A stretch of 64,000 bases of DNA from Desulfamplus magnetovallimortis (GCF_900170035.1 NZ_LT828541.1:434536-498535), one strand, 5' to 3'. Positions 27,003-36,354 are shown, counted from the stretch's first letter. Program-made: numbers and translations. Notes: generated by a model from the sequence alone, not told the origin.

Positions 27003-28379
27003 TTACATACATCCCATTCCACTGCCTGAGCATTCAGCCATGCAGAGGGATGGCTCTCTTTTTAACAGATGTGTTATATCATCTTCATGTTTCACAGCAT
27101 GGATAACCTCCGGGATCAGTCCATTAACCGTAAGCACATTAAATCCCCGTTCTGTAAGGACTCGTCTTGGTGCATCTCCAATTCCGCTAACAAGAATGTG
27201 GTGGCAATCCTTGAGAATATCTGCAATGGTATGCCACCGCAAATCCATACCACCTGGCTGGGGAAGTTCCCGACGATCTACAAGTTGAGGCCGTTCATTA
27301 CGGATATCATAAATGTTCAACTCCTTTGCCTCTCCAAGGTGCTGGTTGACAAGTACCCCCTCCCGGGTTGCCACAGCCACAAATGAGTGTTCTGAAAACA
27401 AGGAAGAGTTATTTTGATGCCGGTTTTGTTGGGAAACATTATTTTTTCCATGTTGGGTCTGGCCGGAAGCATGCTTTTTTTCATGTTGTTTTTGTTGAAA
27501 AACAAACTCATTTTCATATGGGTGCCGTTGGGAAGCGCACTCACGGAGGCTATCCATTAGTTCCATATTCGGCTGTTCATCCAGCATACCAACAGCATCT
27601 GCCCTGCATCGTTTGCAATGAAGCATCTGGGGGATATGTTTTTTTGCATCTGACTGAATTTTGGAAATACTTTGTGCAGAAGGCTCTTTCAAATGTGAGA
27701 AATTTGAACCTTCATTGGGATAATAGGGCATGCAGTTTAGCAGATCCACATGATGCTTTGCCATCTCTCTGGCAATGTCAATTACATGATGATCGTTGAT
27801 ACCGGGCAGGACTATGGTGTTCACCTTTACGATAATCCCCCTGCCTTTTAAACCATTCACAGACTCCATCTGTTTCTCCAGAATAAGCGCCGCTCCTTTT
27901 GACGGGGGCAGGGATTTTTTACCGAATCTTACCCAGGAATAAATCCCTTCTCCGATACGTGGGTCAACAGCATTTATGGTGATGCTCACATGGCTTACCT
28001 TAAGTTCTGCCAGATCATCCAGGTAATCAGGAAGGTTCAGGCCGTTGGTGGCCACACATAGGAGCATATCAGGATATTTTCTGCGAACCATCTTAAGGGT
28101 TGTCAGTGTCTCATCCGGGTTGGCAAATGGATCTCCAGGCCCGGCAATGCCCACCACGGAGATATTTTTTTTCGCCCCCATCACTTTATCAAGATATGCC
28201 ATGGCCTGTAGTGGATTGAGGATGCTGCTGCTGACACCGGGTCGGCTCTCATTGACGCAGTCAAATTTCCGGTTGCAGAAATTACACTGAATATTGCAAC
28301 GGGGTGCAACCGGCAGGTGAACCCGTCCATGACTCTTGCAGGCTTTTGGGTTGAAACAGGGGTGGGTGTCTATATTCAT
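27003..28379 (-). CDS. nifB: FeMo-cofactor biosynthesis protein NifB with NifX-like domain
   Basis: This 458-residue radical-SAM enzyme makes NifB-co, the 8Fe-9S-C precursor of FeMo-co. The radical-SAM motif CNIQCNFCNRKFDC is near residue 29, with GIAGPGDPFANPDETL and HVSITINAVDPRIGEGIYSW typical of NifB. A NifX/NafY-like cofactor-binding domain occupies about 335-440 (VAVATREGVLVNQHLGEAKE). The two are joined by an unusual linker (about 295-330) rich in Gln, His, Lys and Asn (QKQHEKKHASGQTQHGKNN). The C-terminus CMAECSGSGMGCM is Cys/Met-rich. Flanked by R1 and R3 repeats. Confidence 0.95.
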   Translation of the reverse strand: MNIDTHPCFNPKACKSHGRVHLPVAPRCNIQCNFCNRKFDCVNESRPGVSSSILNPLQAMAYLDKVMGAKKNISVVGIAGPGDPFANPDETLTTLKMVRRKYPDMLLCVATNGLNLPDYLDDLAELKVSHVSITINAVDPRIGEGIYSWVRFGKKSLPPSKGAALILEKQMESVNGLKGRGIIVKVNTIVLPGINDHHVIDIAREMAKHHVDLLNCMPYYPNEGSNFSHLKEPSAQSISKIQSDAKKHIPQMLHCKRCRADAVGMLDEQPNMELMDSLRECASQRHPYENEFVFQQKQHEKKHASGQTQHGKNNVSQQNRHQNNSSLFSEHSFVAVATREGVLVNQHLGEAKELNIYDIRNERPQLVDRRELPQPGGMDLRWHTIADILKDCHHILVSGIGDAPRRVLTERGFNVLTVNGLIPEVIHAVKHEDDITHLLKREPSLCMAECSGSGMGCM

Positions 28380-28384
28380 TTTTC

Positions 28385-28713
28385 TATCCTCATTTTGGCA
28401 TCTTCATTTCCCAGTTTACACTTTCCTGAGAGAACGCTCTGAGTGGCGTGAATCTCTCACAAAAAAGTGTAAAGAACTTTTGGGGTCATATGATGGATGC
28501 CCTCATTTTTATCAGAGCAATTGCGGGTATGGCCTATTATTAATTGCTCAAAATCGACATCTTATTTTTTTTTGAGCGGTGATTGAATTTGTCTGAATCA
28601 GGATAACCAGGATGCTCAGGATAAATAATCCTGATTTATCCTGTTAATCTTGGGTATCCTGATTCAGACAGTGTTTACAAGGCTCAAAAGATCATAGCTG
28701 TCGGCTTTGAGTA
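28385..28713. repeat. R3 and R1 palindromes between nifN and nifB
   Basis: Positions 28385-28500 hold an R3 copy (TTTGGCATCTTCATTTCC ... AGTGTAAAG ... ATGGATGCC) with an inner AGTTTACACTTT/AAAAGTGTAAA pair. Positions 28546-28713 hold an R1 copy that ends 3 nt before the nifN stop. Read in the minus direction, the transcript between nifN and nifB would carry two large hairpins, a plausible site of attenuation or mRNA processing. Confidence 0.7.
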
Positions 28714-28715
28714 AG

Positions 28716-30098
28716 TTACATATATGAATACCCAACCTCTGATGCGTCTTGTCTTTTTTGTAATAGTGTGTTGACAATGGTGTCAAATAATTGCTGGGCA
28801 CCTTTGTATCCGATGTGAAGTGTACGGAAGCCTCCCACACGGTCATGTATGGGAAAGCCAACCCTGACCAGAGGTATATCAAGATGACGGGTCATGGTAT
28901 ATCCCTTGCTGTTTCCAATGGCCAGATCCGGCATTAGAGTGCGTGCGTGTTCTTCCATATCGGTGAAATCCATACCTTGGTGGATGGAAACTTGTTTAAA
29001 AATATTTTCCGGCAAAATAGAGCGTAGGGATTCAATGAAAAGGCCGCTTTTTCCACCAGATGCACATAGAACCGGAATGATACCGATTTCAGCAAGAAAA
29101 CCGGCCATGGCTGCAACAAAATCCTCTTCGCCATAGACAATGGCACGTTTTTTTGACACATATTTGTTGCCGTCCACATAGGCATCAATGAGACGTCCCC
29201 TTTGTTCCTTGTATTTTTTAGGGATCATCTTTAAGGTCATTTTTTCAAGAAGTGAGAAAAAACGATCTGTTGCTTTTACCCCAATGGGAATCCCCATGGA
29301 AGCCAGCGGGATATTAAAACGGCTTTCAAGAAGTGACCCTGCGCTTCCATTCCCACGCTCAACTGAAGCTGCCAGAATCGTTCCAAATTCAATGCTGCCG
29401 GTTGCCCGATGCATTTTTTGGATCTCTTTGATAGGGGTGCCCCCATGTTGGATGCTCTGGTATTCCATCCATGATGGCCCTTCCAGTCTTTCAGAGTAGT
29501 CTGGCAGCAGTGCAAGTTCAGTATTGATATCCTTGAAAATGGCTTTAAGGTGCCTTAAATCTTCATTGGAGAGCATACCAGGGAAGAGATTTATTTTTTT
29601 TCTTGCCCGGGAGTTCTTTCTGTTTTTTACTCCTGATGGATTATATTGATCCACCACCGCCCTGACTGCATGATGAAATCCATCCACATGGGTTCCGCTG
29701 TAGCTTGGGGTGGAAACATGAACAAGGGCCGTCTCTTTCATGATATCCCCCATGCTTTCTATGATCATATCAACATCATCGCCGATGGTTTCGCTCAGAC
29801 ATGTGGTGGCAATGCCGATCATCTCAGGATTGTATTGACGGGCGATGTTCTGAATGGCTGTTTTTAGGTTCGCTCCTCCACCAAAGATTGCAGTCTCTTC
29901 GGAAAAATTGGATGATGCAATATCAACAGGCTCTTTGAAATGGCTGATCAGGTATCGTCGCATGTACGTTGAGCAGCCCTGGGAGCCGTGAAGAAGCGGT
30001 ATGGTGCCCTCAATACCATGGAACGCCAGTGCCGCTCCAAGGGGCGTACACATTTTGCAGGCATTCCGGGTTGCTGTATAGGGTCTGTTTTCTCTCAT
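28716..30098 (-). CDS. nifN: FeMo-cofactor scaffold subunit NifN
   Basis: This 460-residue protein pairs with NifE as the scaffold on which FeMo-co is completed. It begins TRNACKMCTPLGAALAFHGI, with the P-cluster-like Cys region GSQGCSTYMRRYL, and has IGIATTCLSETIGDDVDMII near 95 and the NifK/NifN ISHFKEPVDIASSNFSEE segment. The start overlaps the nifE stop by 4 nt. The order after nifE and the lack of the NifK-specific extension identify it as NifN rather than NifK. Confidence 0.95.
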   Translation of the reverse strand: MRENRPYTATRNACKMCTPLGAALAFHGIEGTIPLLHGSQGCSTYMRRYLISHFKEPVDIASSNFSEETAIFGGGANLKTAIQNIARQYNPEMIGIATTCLSETIGDDVDMIIESMGDIMKETALVHVSTPSYSGTHVDGFHHAVRAVVDQYNPSGVKNRKNSRARKKINLFPGMLSNEDLRHLKAIFKDINTELALLPDYSERLEGPSWMEYQSIQHGGTPIKEIQKMHRATGSIEFGTILAASVERGNGSAGSLLESRFNIPLASMGIPIGVKATDRFFSLLEKMTLKMIPKKYKEQRGRLIDAYVDGNKYVSKKRAIVYGEEDFVAAMAGFLAEIGIIPVLCASGGKSGLFIESLRSILPENIFKQVSIHQGMDFTDMEEHARTLMPDLAIGNSKGYTMTRHLDIPLVRVGFPIHDRVGGFRTLHIGYKGAQQLFDTIVNTLLQKRQDASEVGYSYM

Positions 30099-31570
30099 GG
30101 CTTCTCTCCTTTCACTGGAATCTGGATTGACGATGATCTTCCTGCTTTTCTTGGCACAAGATCCCAGACCGGGCTGGTTACTGTGTCGTGAACTTCTCTT
30201 GCAAAGTTGAGCATTCCCTCAAATCCGGCCAGGGGGATTTTCCGTTCATGGTTGTGATCGCAAAAGCCAATGCCCAGTTTATATGCAATGGGGCGTTCTT
30301 TTACTCCCCCGATGAAAATATGGGCATCCTTTTCAATCACATATTTGGCAAGTTCCAGGGGGTTGGCATCATCAAGAATAACTGTTCCGGGTCTGCACAT
30401 CTCTTTGAGCAGCTCATAATCCTCTCTGTTTCCGGTCTGAGAGCCCACAAGCACCACTTCCATGCCAAGGTGCCTAAGCGCCTTGATCAGTGAAAATGCC
30501 TTGAAAGCTCCTCCCACATATATGGCTGCCCGTTTGCCGGTAAGATCCTGCTTCATCTCTTCAAGTCCGGGAAGAAGTTCTTCCACCTCCTCCTGTACCA
30601 GATGTTTGGTTCGTTCCATGATCTCCTGAGCCTCTGTGAAAAAAGAAGCGACATCGTACAGAGCATCTGCGGTATCTTCAATTCCGAAATAGGAGACTCT
30701 TATATATGGAATCCCATATGCAGCTTCCATGGTTTTTGCAAGATAGGTCAAGGCACCGGAGCACTGCACCACATTAAGGCATGCCCGATGGGCGGACTGG
30801 ACATATTCAACCCTTCCGTCACCGGTCATCACAGATACCACTTCTACTCCCATCCTTTTGTAGTATTCCCTGATGATCCAGGTTTCGCCGCCGATGTTGA
30901 ACTCTCCCAAAATATTGATACTCAGGGGAATTTTCTGCTTTCCGTCTCTAAGGATATCCGGGTAGTGAAATGATGAACGCCTGTATCCAAGGTCAATGAG
31001 TTTAAAAAGAGCGTCACAGGCTGCCTTGTAGCCATCTTTTTTGGTACCTTTAAATCCTTCCGAGTGAACCGGAAGCACCGGAATTCCGCTCTTGAGGGCA
31101 ACATTTCTACACACAGCTTCCACATCATCGCCAATTATCCCTACAATACAGGTACAATAGACAAAGGCGGCCTTTGGAGAATAGGTCTCAATCAATTCAA
31201 CAAGGGCTTTTTCCAGCTTTTTTTCACCGCCGTAGATTACATCTGTTTCGGAAAGATCGGTGGAAAAGCTCATCCTGTGAAGCTCAGGCCCTGAAGAGAG
31301 TGCCCCGCGGATATCCCAGGTATAGGAGGCGCATCCAATGGGGCCATGGATCAGATGCAGGGCATCGGCAATGGGGTAGAGGACAACTCTGGAACCGCAG
31401 AAAACACAGGCACGCTGACTTACGGAACCTGCCACACTCTTTTTTTCGCAGGATATCTCAAAGGTATCGTTTCCTTTCAGGTAAACCTGCTGCTTTCTCT
31501 CTTCCAGTATGCTAATGGAGCCTGTTGATGATGAGGGTAATAACAGCTTTTTTGCGGATATCTGTTTCAT
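30095..31570 (-). CDS. nifE: FeMo-cofactor scaffold subunit NifE
   Basis: This 491-residue NifD paralogue forms the NifEN scaffold. It begins after a basic leader with SVAGSVSQRACVFCGSRVV, HGPIGCASYTWDIRGALSSG, then SFSTDLSETDVIYGGEKKLE and VYCTCIVGIIGDDVEAVCRN. The C-terminal IAYKLGIGFCDHNHERKIPL lacks the FeMo-co His ligand context of NifD. It is separated from nifK by a 380-nt repeat-filled gap and translationally coupled to nifN. Confidence 0.95.
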   Translation of the reverse strand: MKQISAKKLLLPSSSTGSISILEERKQQVYLKGNDTFEISCEKKSVAGSVSQRACVFCGSRVVLYPIADALHLIHGPIGCASYTWDIRGALSSGPELHRMSFSTDLSETDVIYGGEKKLEKALVELIETYSPKAAFVYCTCIVGIIGDDVEAVCRNVALKSGIPVLPVHSEGFKGTKKDGYKAACDALFKLIDLGYRRSSFHYPDILRDGKQKIPLSINILGEFNIGGETWIIREYYKRMGVEVVSVMTGDGRVEYVQSAHRACLNVVQCSGALTYLAKTMEAAYGIPYIRVSYFGIEDTADALYDVASFFTEAQEIMERTKHLVQEEVEELLPGLEEMKQDLTGKRAAIYVGGAFKAFSLIKALRHLGMEVVLVGSQTGNREDYELLKEMCRPGTVILDDANPLELAKYVIEKDAHIFIGGVKERPIAYKLGIGFCDHNHERKIPLAGFEGMLNFAREVHDTVTSPVWDLVPRKAGRSSSIQIPVKGEKP

Positions 31571-31950
31571 GTTCCTCTATCCTTAAAATTTGGCATCTCA
31601 CAAGACATCCTTCATATCAACTCAAAATTAGTTTACACTTTTCGAAAAACTCTGAACCATGATTAAAGGGTTTAAGGATTAACACGATTAAAAATCAAGG
31701 TAATCCCTTAATCATGAAAATCATGGTTCAAAAAAAGTGTAAACCGACAAATGAACGATGCCTCTCTCGAAAGCCATAGTTTTACTTTTTGTTCAAAGTT
31801 TGATTGATGGATTGCTTTTACCGTGAAAATTCCCCTCATATTTTCATAATCGGGGGTGGCACTGCAGAGACAAGGCATGCCTTGTCTCTACTGCCATGAT
31901 GGTTTAATTATCTTTAAACTTTTACCCATCATCAAAACCTTGAAACAAGA
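31571..31950. repeat. R3 and R2 elements in the nifK-nifE gap
   Basis: Positions 31580-31770 hold an R3-type palindrome (TTTGGCATCTCACA..., inner TTTACACTTTT/AAAAAGTGTAAA). Nested in its loop is a second inverted repeat (CTGAACCATGATTAA against TTAATCATGAAAATCATGGTT). Positions 31815-31915 hold an R2 unit whose second stem is enlarged into a 24-nt perfect palindrome, AGAGACAAGGCA/TGCCTTGTCTCT. No gene is present. Confidence 0.7.
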
Positions 31951-33327
31951 CTACATAACCAGCTCAAAGCTCTCTTCAGGAGCGTCTCTGTCCATGCGAT
32001 CCATCATGACATCCAGAATTTTTTCAAGGATTCTGATGCCACCCATATAGCCGACGGTGGGAAAGTATGAATGTCCCACCCGATCCAGAATGGGAAATCC
32101 AAAGCGAGCAAAAGGAATGTCGTCATCCCGTGCCATATATTTTCCGTAAGTGTTGGCAATCAACAGATCCACAGGGTCATTTTTAATCCACTGATGAAGT
32201 AGAAACATGTCTCCACCCACCTTTACATTGACAGGGCATGGCAGATGATCTGTAAGCTCTTTTATCCTTTTTTCAAAAGCCTTTCCCGGGGTTCCGGTGA
32301 CAATGTGAACAGGCAGCATATCAATACTTACAAGAAACTCCACCAGGGGAATTAAATGGTCGGGATCACCAGCCAGAGCAACTTTTTTATGATAAAAGTA
32401 TTGATGCATATCCGTGATCACATCCAGAAGTTGCCCCCTCTCTCGGGTAATTTCGTCAGGAACGCTTACACCTGCGACAATTCTCAAGGCATCAATAAAG
32501 CGATCTGTGGCGGAAAGGCCAATGGGAAGATCCTGTACCTGACAGGGAACACGCCATTTTGTGTCCAAAGCCCTTGCAGCATCGGCAGATGCAAGGGGCC
32601 CAAGCGCTATGGTGCCTTCGCTGTCTCCGGTGCTGACAAGCTCAGCTTCTGTAATTCCACCCTGGGGGAACATTTTGTATCGTCCTGTCTGTGGGCCGTT
32701 CAGGACGTTGGATGTGTCCGGAAAAAGGATTGGTTTGATTCCCATGGCTTTTACCATTCGTTTGATCTCCGACATATCCGATGGTTCCACAAAACCCGGA
32801 ATAATATTGAATTTCCCATTGGGTTTTCCTGTGCATTCCGAAAAATAGGTAACCATAGCTTTTGTCATGTTGGAAAAACCGGTGACGTGGGAGCCCACAT
32901 AGCTTGGCGTGCTTGCATGGATCACATGCTTACCTTTGGGAATTTTTCCGTCCTTTTTGGCTTTGTTGGCAATCTGGTTCACATCATCCCCGATGGTTTC
33001 CGAAAGACATGTGGTATGAACGGCAATGATATCCGGGGCATAGGTTGTAAAAATATTGTCAATGGCCTGGATCAGATTGGCCTGCCCTCCGAAAACGGAA
33101 GAACCTTCGGTAAAAGAACTTGTGGCAGCCATAACCGGTTCGCGAAAGTGGCGGGTCAGGGTGCTTCTGTGGTATGCGCAGCACCCCTGGGAGCCGTGAC
33201 TGTGGGGCAGACAGTTGTGGATTCCAAGGGCAGCATACATGGCACCAATGGGCTGGCAGGTTTTGGCCGGATTGACGGTGAGCGCCTTTCTGGGTTTAAT
33301 TTCAGTATTTGTATGTCTGAGCAGCAT
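31951..33327 (-). CDS. nifK: Nitrogenase MoFe protein beta subunit
   Basis: This 458-residue subunit of the Mo-Fe dinitrogenase is of the short type found with NifI-containing operons (no long N-terminal extension). P-cluster region motifs are NPAKTCQPIGAMYAALGI near 20, HGSQGCCAYHRSTLTRHF near 44 and TTCLSETIGDDVNQI near 105, with SSFTEGSSVFGGQANLI between. The order nifD-nifK-nifE is standard. A 210-nt gap with an R4/R2 repeat separates it from nifD. Confidence 0.96.
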   Translation of the reverse strand: MLLRHTNTEIKPRKALTVNPAKTCQPIGAMYAALGIHNCLPHSHGSQGCCAYHRSTLTRHFREPVMAATSSFTEGSSVFGGQANLIQAIDNIFTTYAPDIIAVHTTCLSETIGDDVNQIANKAKKDGKIPKGKHVIHASTPSYVGSHVTGFSNMTKAMVTYFSECTGKPNGKFNIIPGFVEPSDMSEIKRMVKAMGIKPILFPDTSNVLNGPQTGRYKMFPQGGITEAELVSTGDSEGTIALGPLASADAARALDTKWRVPCQVQDLPIGLSATDRFIDALRIVAGVSVPDEITRERGQLLDVITDMHQYFYHKKVALAGDPDHLIPLVEFLVSIDMLPVHIVTGTPGKAFEKRIKELTDHLPCPVNVKVGGDMFLLHQWIKNDPVDLLIANTYGKYMARDDDIPFARFGFPILDRVGHSYFPTVGYMGGIRILEKILDVMMDRMDRDAPEESFELVM

Positions 33328-33379
33328 TTATGCACTTCTCCCATAGTGTTCTTTCAAGGTTTAACTGTCGGGTGGTCTA

Positions 33380-33535
33380 TAACTCCCCTCTCTAATCATG
33401 GAGAGGGTTTTGGGTAGCGATGTGACATTATTAGCCGACATTTATAACTTGAAGAAACAATAGTTCATTTTCAAGATTAAAATTTAGGGTTTCATACTTC
33501 GTTGTGGCAGAGGGTGCTGCCATGGCCGTTATAAT
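33380..33535. repeat. R4 and R2 elements in the nifD-nifK gap
   Basis: Positions 33380-33415 hold an R4 palindrome (ACTCCCCTCTCTAATCATGG then AGAGGGTTTTGGGTA), the same element seen at 41003 and inside the OMP gene at 49625. Positions 33488-33535 hold an R2 second hairpin (GTGGCAGAGGGTGCTGCCAT) and CCGTTATAA tail directly before the nifD stop. Confidence 0.65.
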
Positions 33536-33537
33536 CT

Positions 33538-35196
33538 TTATTCCCATACATATTTTGCGGATAATTCCGGATGACTCTGCCAGGGAGCTTCAAGGAAGCG
33601 CCATACATTGGAGTTAACCATGCGGTCAATTTCCTTGTAAAAATTGATGGCACCTTTAAATCCTGCGTATGGTCCGCCGGAATCATATGAGTGGAGTTGT
33701 TTCATGGGGATGCCACTTTTCTGGATGGCGTATTTTTCCTTAATCCCGGCACAATATATATCTGGTTTGTAGATTTTTAGAAGGAGCTCAGTTTCATATT
33801 GACTCACATCATCAATTATCAGGCTACCCTCTGCCATCTCCGGCATCATTCCATCATACTTTTTAAAGGGAACTCCTTTATTTGCAAGAGAGGCCATCTC
33901 TTCAGGAGTTTTTCTGGGTCGATATTTTTCAGGATCCTTTTCAATGTCCAGCTCTTCGATATTCCGTGAGTCAGCATCAATCTTAATGTCGGGTATTACG
34001 GCTCTGCCCTCATAATCATCCCTGTGAGCAAATTCATATCCTGCAGAGACGGTTTTCATACCGATCTCCCTGAAAAGCTCCTGATAGTGGTGTGCCCTGG
34101 AGCCTCCAACAAACAGCATGGCCACTTTGCCTTCACATCGTTTTTTAACATCTTCACTCACAGCTTCCACTTCCGGCATTTCACGTTCTATAACCATTTC
34201 CACCTTTTTAATAAGTGCAGGTTCATCAAAATAGGCGGCTATTTTTCTTAATGATTTTGCCGTGGATTTGGCGCCGATGAAATTGATTTTGATCCAGGGT
34301 ATGCCATATTTAAGCTCCATCATATCTGCCACATAGTTAATGGATCTGTGGCACATGACAGTATTGAGATCCGCTGTATGGGAGTTGGCAAACTGGTCAT
34401 AGGTGGAGTTTCCGCTGAAGGTTGAGACAACAGAAATGCCGCATGCATCCAGAATCCGGTCAATCTCAAAACCATCTCCTCCAATATTGTACTCTCCCAG
34501 AAGATTGATCTTGTAGTCGGCATCCTTTATGGTGTCGTCCTTGCCCACCACATGGGTAAAAATACCGTTGTTGGCAATGTGGTGCCCGGCAGACTGGCTT
34601 ACCCCTCTATATCCCTCACAGGAAAAACCAAAAATATTTATTCCAAGTTTCTCCTTCATCTCCCTTGCCACAGCATGAACATCATCGCCGATAAGCCCAA
34701 CAGGACAGGTGGAAAAGATGCTGATAGCCTTGGGTTTGAAGGCATCATAGGCTTCCTGAATGGCGGATTTGAGCTTTTTTTCACCACCAAAAACAATATC
34801 TTCATCCTGCATATCCGTGGAAAAGCAATATGTCATGAAATTATCATCCTGATCCGAGGCGGGACGGGTCTGGTTCCGTCGGGTAAGCCAGCTATAGAAC
34901 CCGCATCCAATTGGCCCATGGGTGATATTGACAATGTCCCTTGTGGGGCCAAGGATCACCCCTTTGCAACCTGCATAGGAGCAGCCCCTTTGGGTTATGA
35001 TACCGGGCACTGTCCGGACATTGGCACCAATGGAAGGGATTTTACCATCTTCATCTTTTTTGTTTACAAGTATCTGTTTTGAACGTTTTCTGGCAACCTT
35101 TGGCGGATACTTGGCAAGCAGCTCCTGTTTGATTTTTTCCGGATCCAGCGGTTTTACCGGCCTTGTTTTTTTTATCTCTTTTATTGCAGTGCTCAT
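33538..35196 (-). CDS. nifD: Nitrogenase MoFe protein alpha subunit
   Basis: This 552-residue alpha subunit binds FeMo-co at an interface Cys and His. Motifs: RGCSYAGCKGVILGPT and HGPIGCGFYSW carry P-cluster ligands. GFSCEGYRGVSQSAGHHIAN has the Q-S-x-x-HH pattern of Mo-nitrogenase. ADLNTVMCHRSINYVADMME holds the cofactor Cys, and MKQLHSYDSGGPYAGFKGA the cofactor His. The insertion around residues 405-470 (SRNIEELDIEKDPEKYRPRK) is typical of the longer group III/anaerobe NifD. There is no VnfD/AnfD-specific signature, so the enzyme is Mo-dependent. Confidence 0.97.
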   Translation of the reverse strand: MSTAIKEIKKTRPVKPLDPEKIKQELLAKYPPKVARKRSKQILVNKKDEDGKIPSIGANVRTVPGIITQRGCSYAGCKGVILGPTRDIVNITHGPIGCGFYSWLTRRNQTRPASDQDDNFMTYCFSTDMQDEDIVFGGEKKLKSAIQEAYDAFKPKAISIFSTCPVGLIGDDVHAVAREMKEKLGINIFGFSCEGYRGVSQSAGHHIANNGIFTHVVGKDDTIKDADYKINLLGEYNIGGDGFEIDRILDACGISVVSTFSGNSTYDQFANSHTADLNTVMCHRSINYVADMMELKYGIPWIKINFIGAKSTAKSLRKIAAYFDEPALIKKVEMVIEREMPEVEAVSEDVKKRCEGKVAMLFVGGSRAHHYQELFREIGMKTVSAGYEFAHRDDYEGRAVIPDIKIDADSRNIEELDIEKDPEKYRPRKTPEEMASLANKGVPFKKYDGMMPEMAEGSLIIDDVSQYETELLLKIYKPDIYCAGIKEKYAIQKSGIPMKQLHSYDSGGPYAGFKGAINFYKEIDRMVNSNVWRFLEAPWQSHPELSAKYVWE

Positions 35197-35361
35197 GGTT
35201 ATATTTCCATCCTTAAAACCGATTTAAAAAGTTGACATCTTTCATTTCCCGCTGGAAAATCATTTTTGACCACCGAACGAATCCAGATCAGGGATACCCT
35301 TTTAGAAAAATCAAAAGGGATTGCCGTGGCAGATGCAAGGCATATGAATGATGCCAGCGGG

Positions 35362-35742
35362 TTAAAAATCATCCAGAACTCTATCTCCATTTTCGCCGGT
35401 TCTGACGCTTATGGCATCAAAGACCGGCATGACCCATATGACACCGTCTCCAGATTTTCCGGTATGATTAGCATCAATAATGGTTTCAACGGTTTTGGAT
35501 GTGAGCTTGTCCGGGACAACAATGGAAATGCATCTTTTGGGAATCAGCCTTCCGGACTGCCCCAACTGGGCTATTGCCTCTTCATATCCCTGTTCAGCAC
35601 CTTTAAGAAGCGTCAGATCTACAAGGCCCTTTCCTCTGCCAAGAGCCTCCATTGCTGTCATTGAGGATACACCGGCCTCAATAAGAGCTTTTTTTGTACG
35701 ATTAATCTGGTTCATACGAACAATGGCCATTACCTCTTTCAT
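35362..35742 (-). CDS. nifI2: Nitrogenase PII-like regulator NifI2
   Basis: This 126-residue PII-family protein, with NifI1, switches off dinitrogenase post-translationally in response to 2-oxoglutarate and ATP/ADP in organisms with this operon type. It has KEVMAIVRMNQINRTKKALI, the T-loop region ALGRGKGLVDLTLLKGAEQG, and GKSGDGVIWVMPVFDAISVR. Its start overlaps the nifI1 stop by 4 nt. A 165-nt gap separates it from nifD. Confidence 0.93.
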   Translation of the reverse strand: MKEVMAIVRMNQINRTKKALIEAGVSSMTAMEALGRGKGLVDLTLLKGAEQGYEEAIAQLGQSGRLIPKRCISIVVPDKLTSKTVETIIDANHTGKSGDGVIWVMPVFDAISVRTGENGDRVLDDF

Positions 35743-36098
35743 GCGGGCACCTCTGCTATCTCTTCCTCTCCTGTTTCAACCACACCAGAGCTTATGGTAT
35801 AGATTTCCTCCACCGGACTTACAAAAATCTTTCCGTCTCCAAATGCTCCGGCCTCTCCGCTTTTTGCAGTTTTCAAGATGGTTTTAAGAACAAAATCCTT
35901 ATCTTTTTCATCCACAACCGTAATGAGCATCTCCTTGGGAATTTCATCATATGTGACTTCCCCGATTTTGATGCCGCGCTGTTTTCCTCTTCCTGCAACA
36001 GTCATGCGGGTGACAGCAGGAAATCCCGCCTCCATGAGAGCTGCCATGATATTATGGGTTTTTTCCGGTCTTACAATGGATCTGATCATTAGTTTCAT
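35739..36098 (-). CDS. nifI1: Nitrogenase PII-like regulator NifI1
   Basis: This 119-residue PII-family partner of NifI2 has KLMIRSIVRPEKTHNIMAAL, a shortened T-loop (GRGKQRGIKIGEVTYDEIPK) and GAFGDGKIFVSPVEEIYTIS with the B-loop. The pair between nifH and nifD places the operon in the methanogen/clostridial/sulfate-reducer nif lineage. A 256-nt gap with four 31-nt repeats precedes it. Confidence 0.94.
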   Translation of the reverse strand: MKLMIRSIVRPEKTHNIMAALMEAGFPAVTRMTVAGRGKQRGIKIGEVTYDEIPKEMLITVVDEKDKDFVLKTILKTAKSGEAGAFGDGKIFVSPVEEIYTISSGVVETGEEEIAEVPA

Positions 36099-36131
36099 GG
36101 AATTTCATTCCTTATTTTATTACTCAGCAGT

Positions 36132-36255
36132 CATAAGTTCTCTAAGTGGCCACACCATACATCATAAGTTCTCTAAGTGGTCACACCACACATCATAAGT
36201 TCTCTAAGTGGCCACACCACACATCATAAGTTCTCTCAATGGCCACACCACACAT
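36132..36255. repeat. 31-nt tandem repeat, four copies, between nifH and nifI1
   Basis: Four head-to-tail copies of a 31-nt unit (plus strand CATAAGTTCTCTAAGTGG then CCACACCACACAT) with no spacers. Copies differ at only a few bases (GGTCAC for GGCCAC in copy 2; CTCAATGG in copy 4). Each has a short GTGGCCAC palindrome. The array lies entirely between the nifH stop and the nifI1 start, so it is part of the nif transcript. Confidence 0.9.
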
Positions 36256-36354
36256 AGTATTTTCAATAGGATCAATAATATAATGTGTAGTGATAGATTG
36301 AAGTTACGACTTTTGAGTGATTGATAATGTTGTTTGTTTCATTCTGACATGGCT

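Noticed and set aside
31859-31905. Rho-independent terminator at the AGAGACAAGGCA/TGCCTTGTCTCT palindrome
   Set aside because: The stem is perfect but no T-run follows on either strand; it is an enlarged hairpin of an R2 unit.
32356-33417. 353-codon plus-strand frame opposite nifK
   Set aside because: Lies antisense within nifK, with atypical Cys/Gly/His-rich composition; a shadow of the conserved gene.
36132-36255. CRISPR-like array between nifH and nifI1
   Set aside because: The four 31-nt units are contiguous with no spacers and there are no cas genes; it is a simple tandem repeat.
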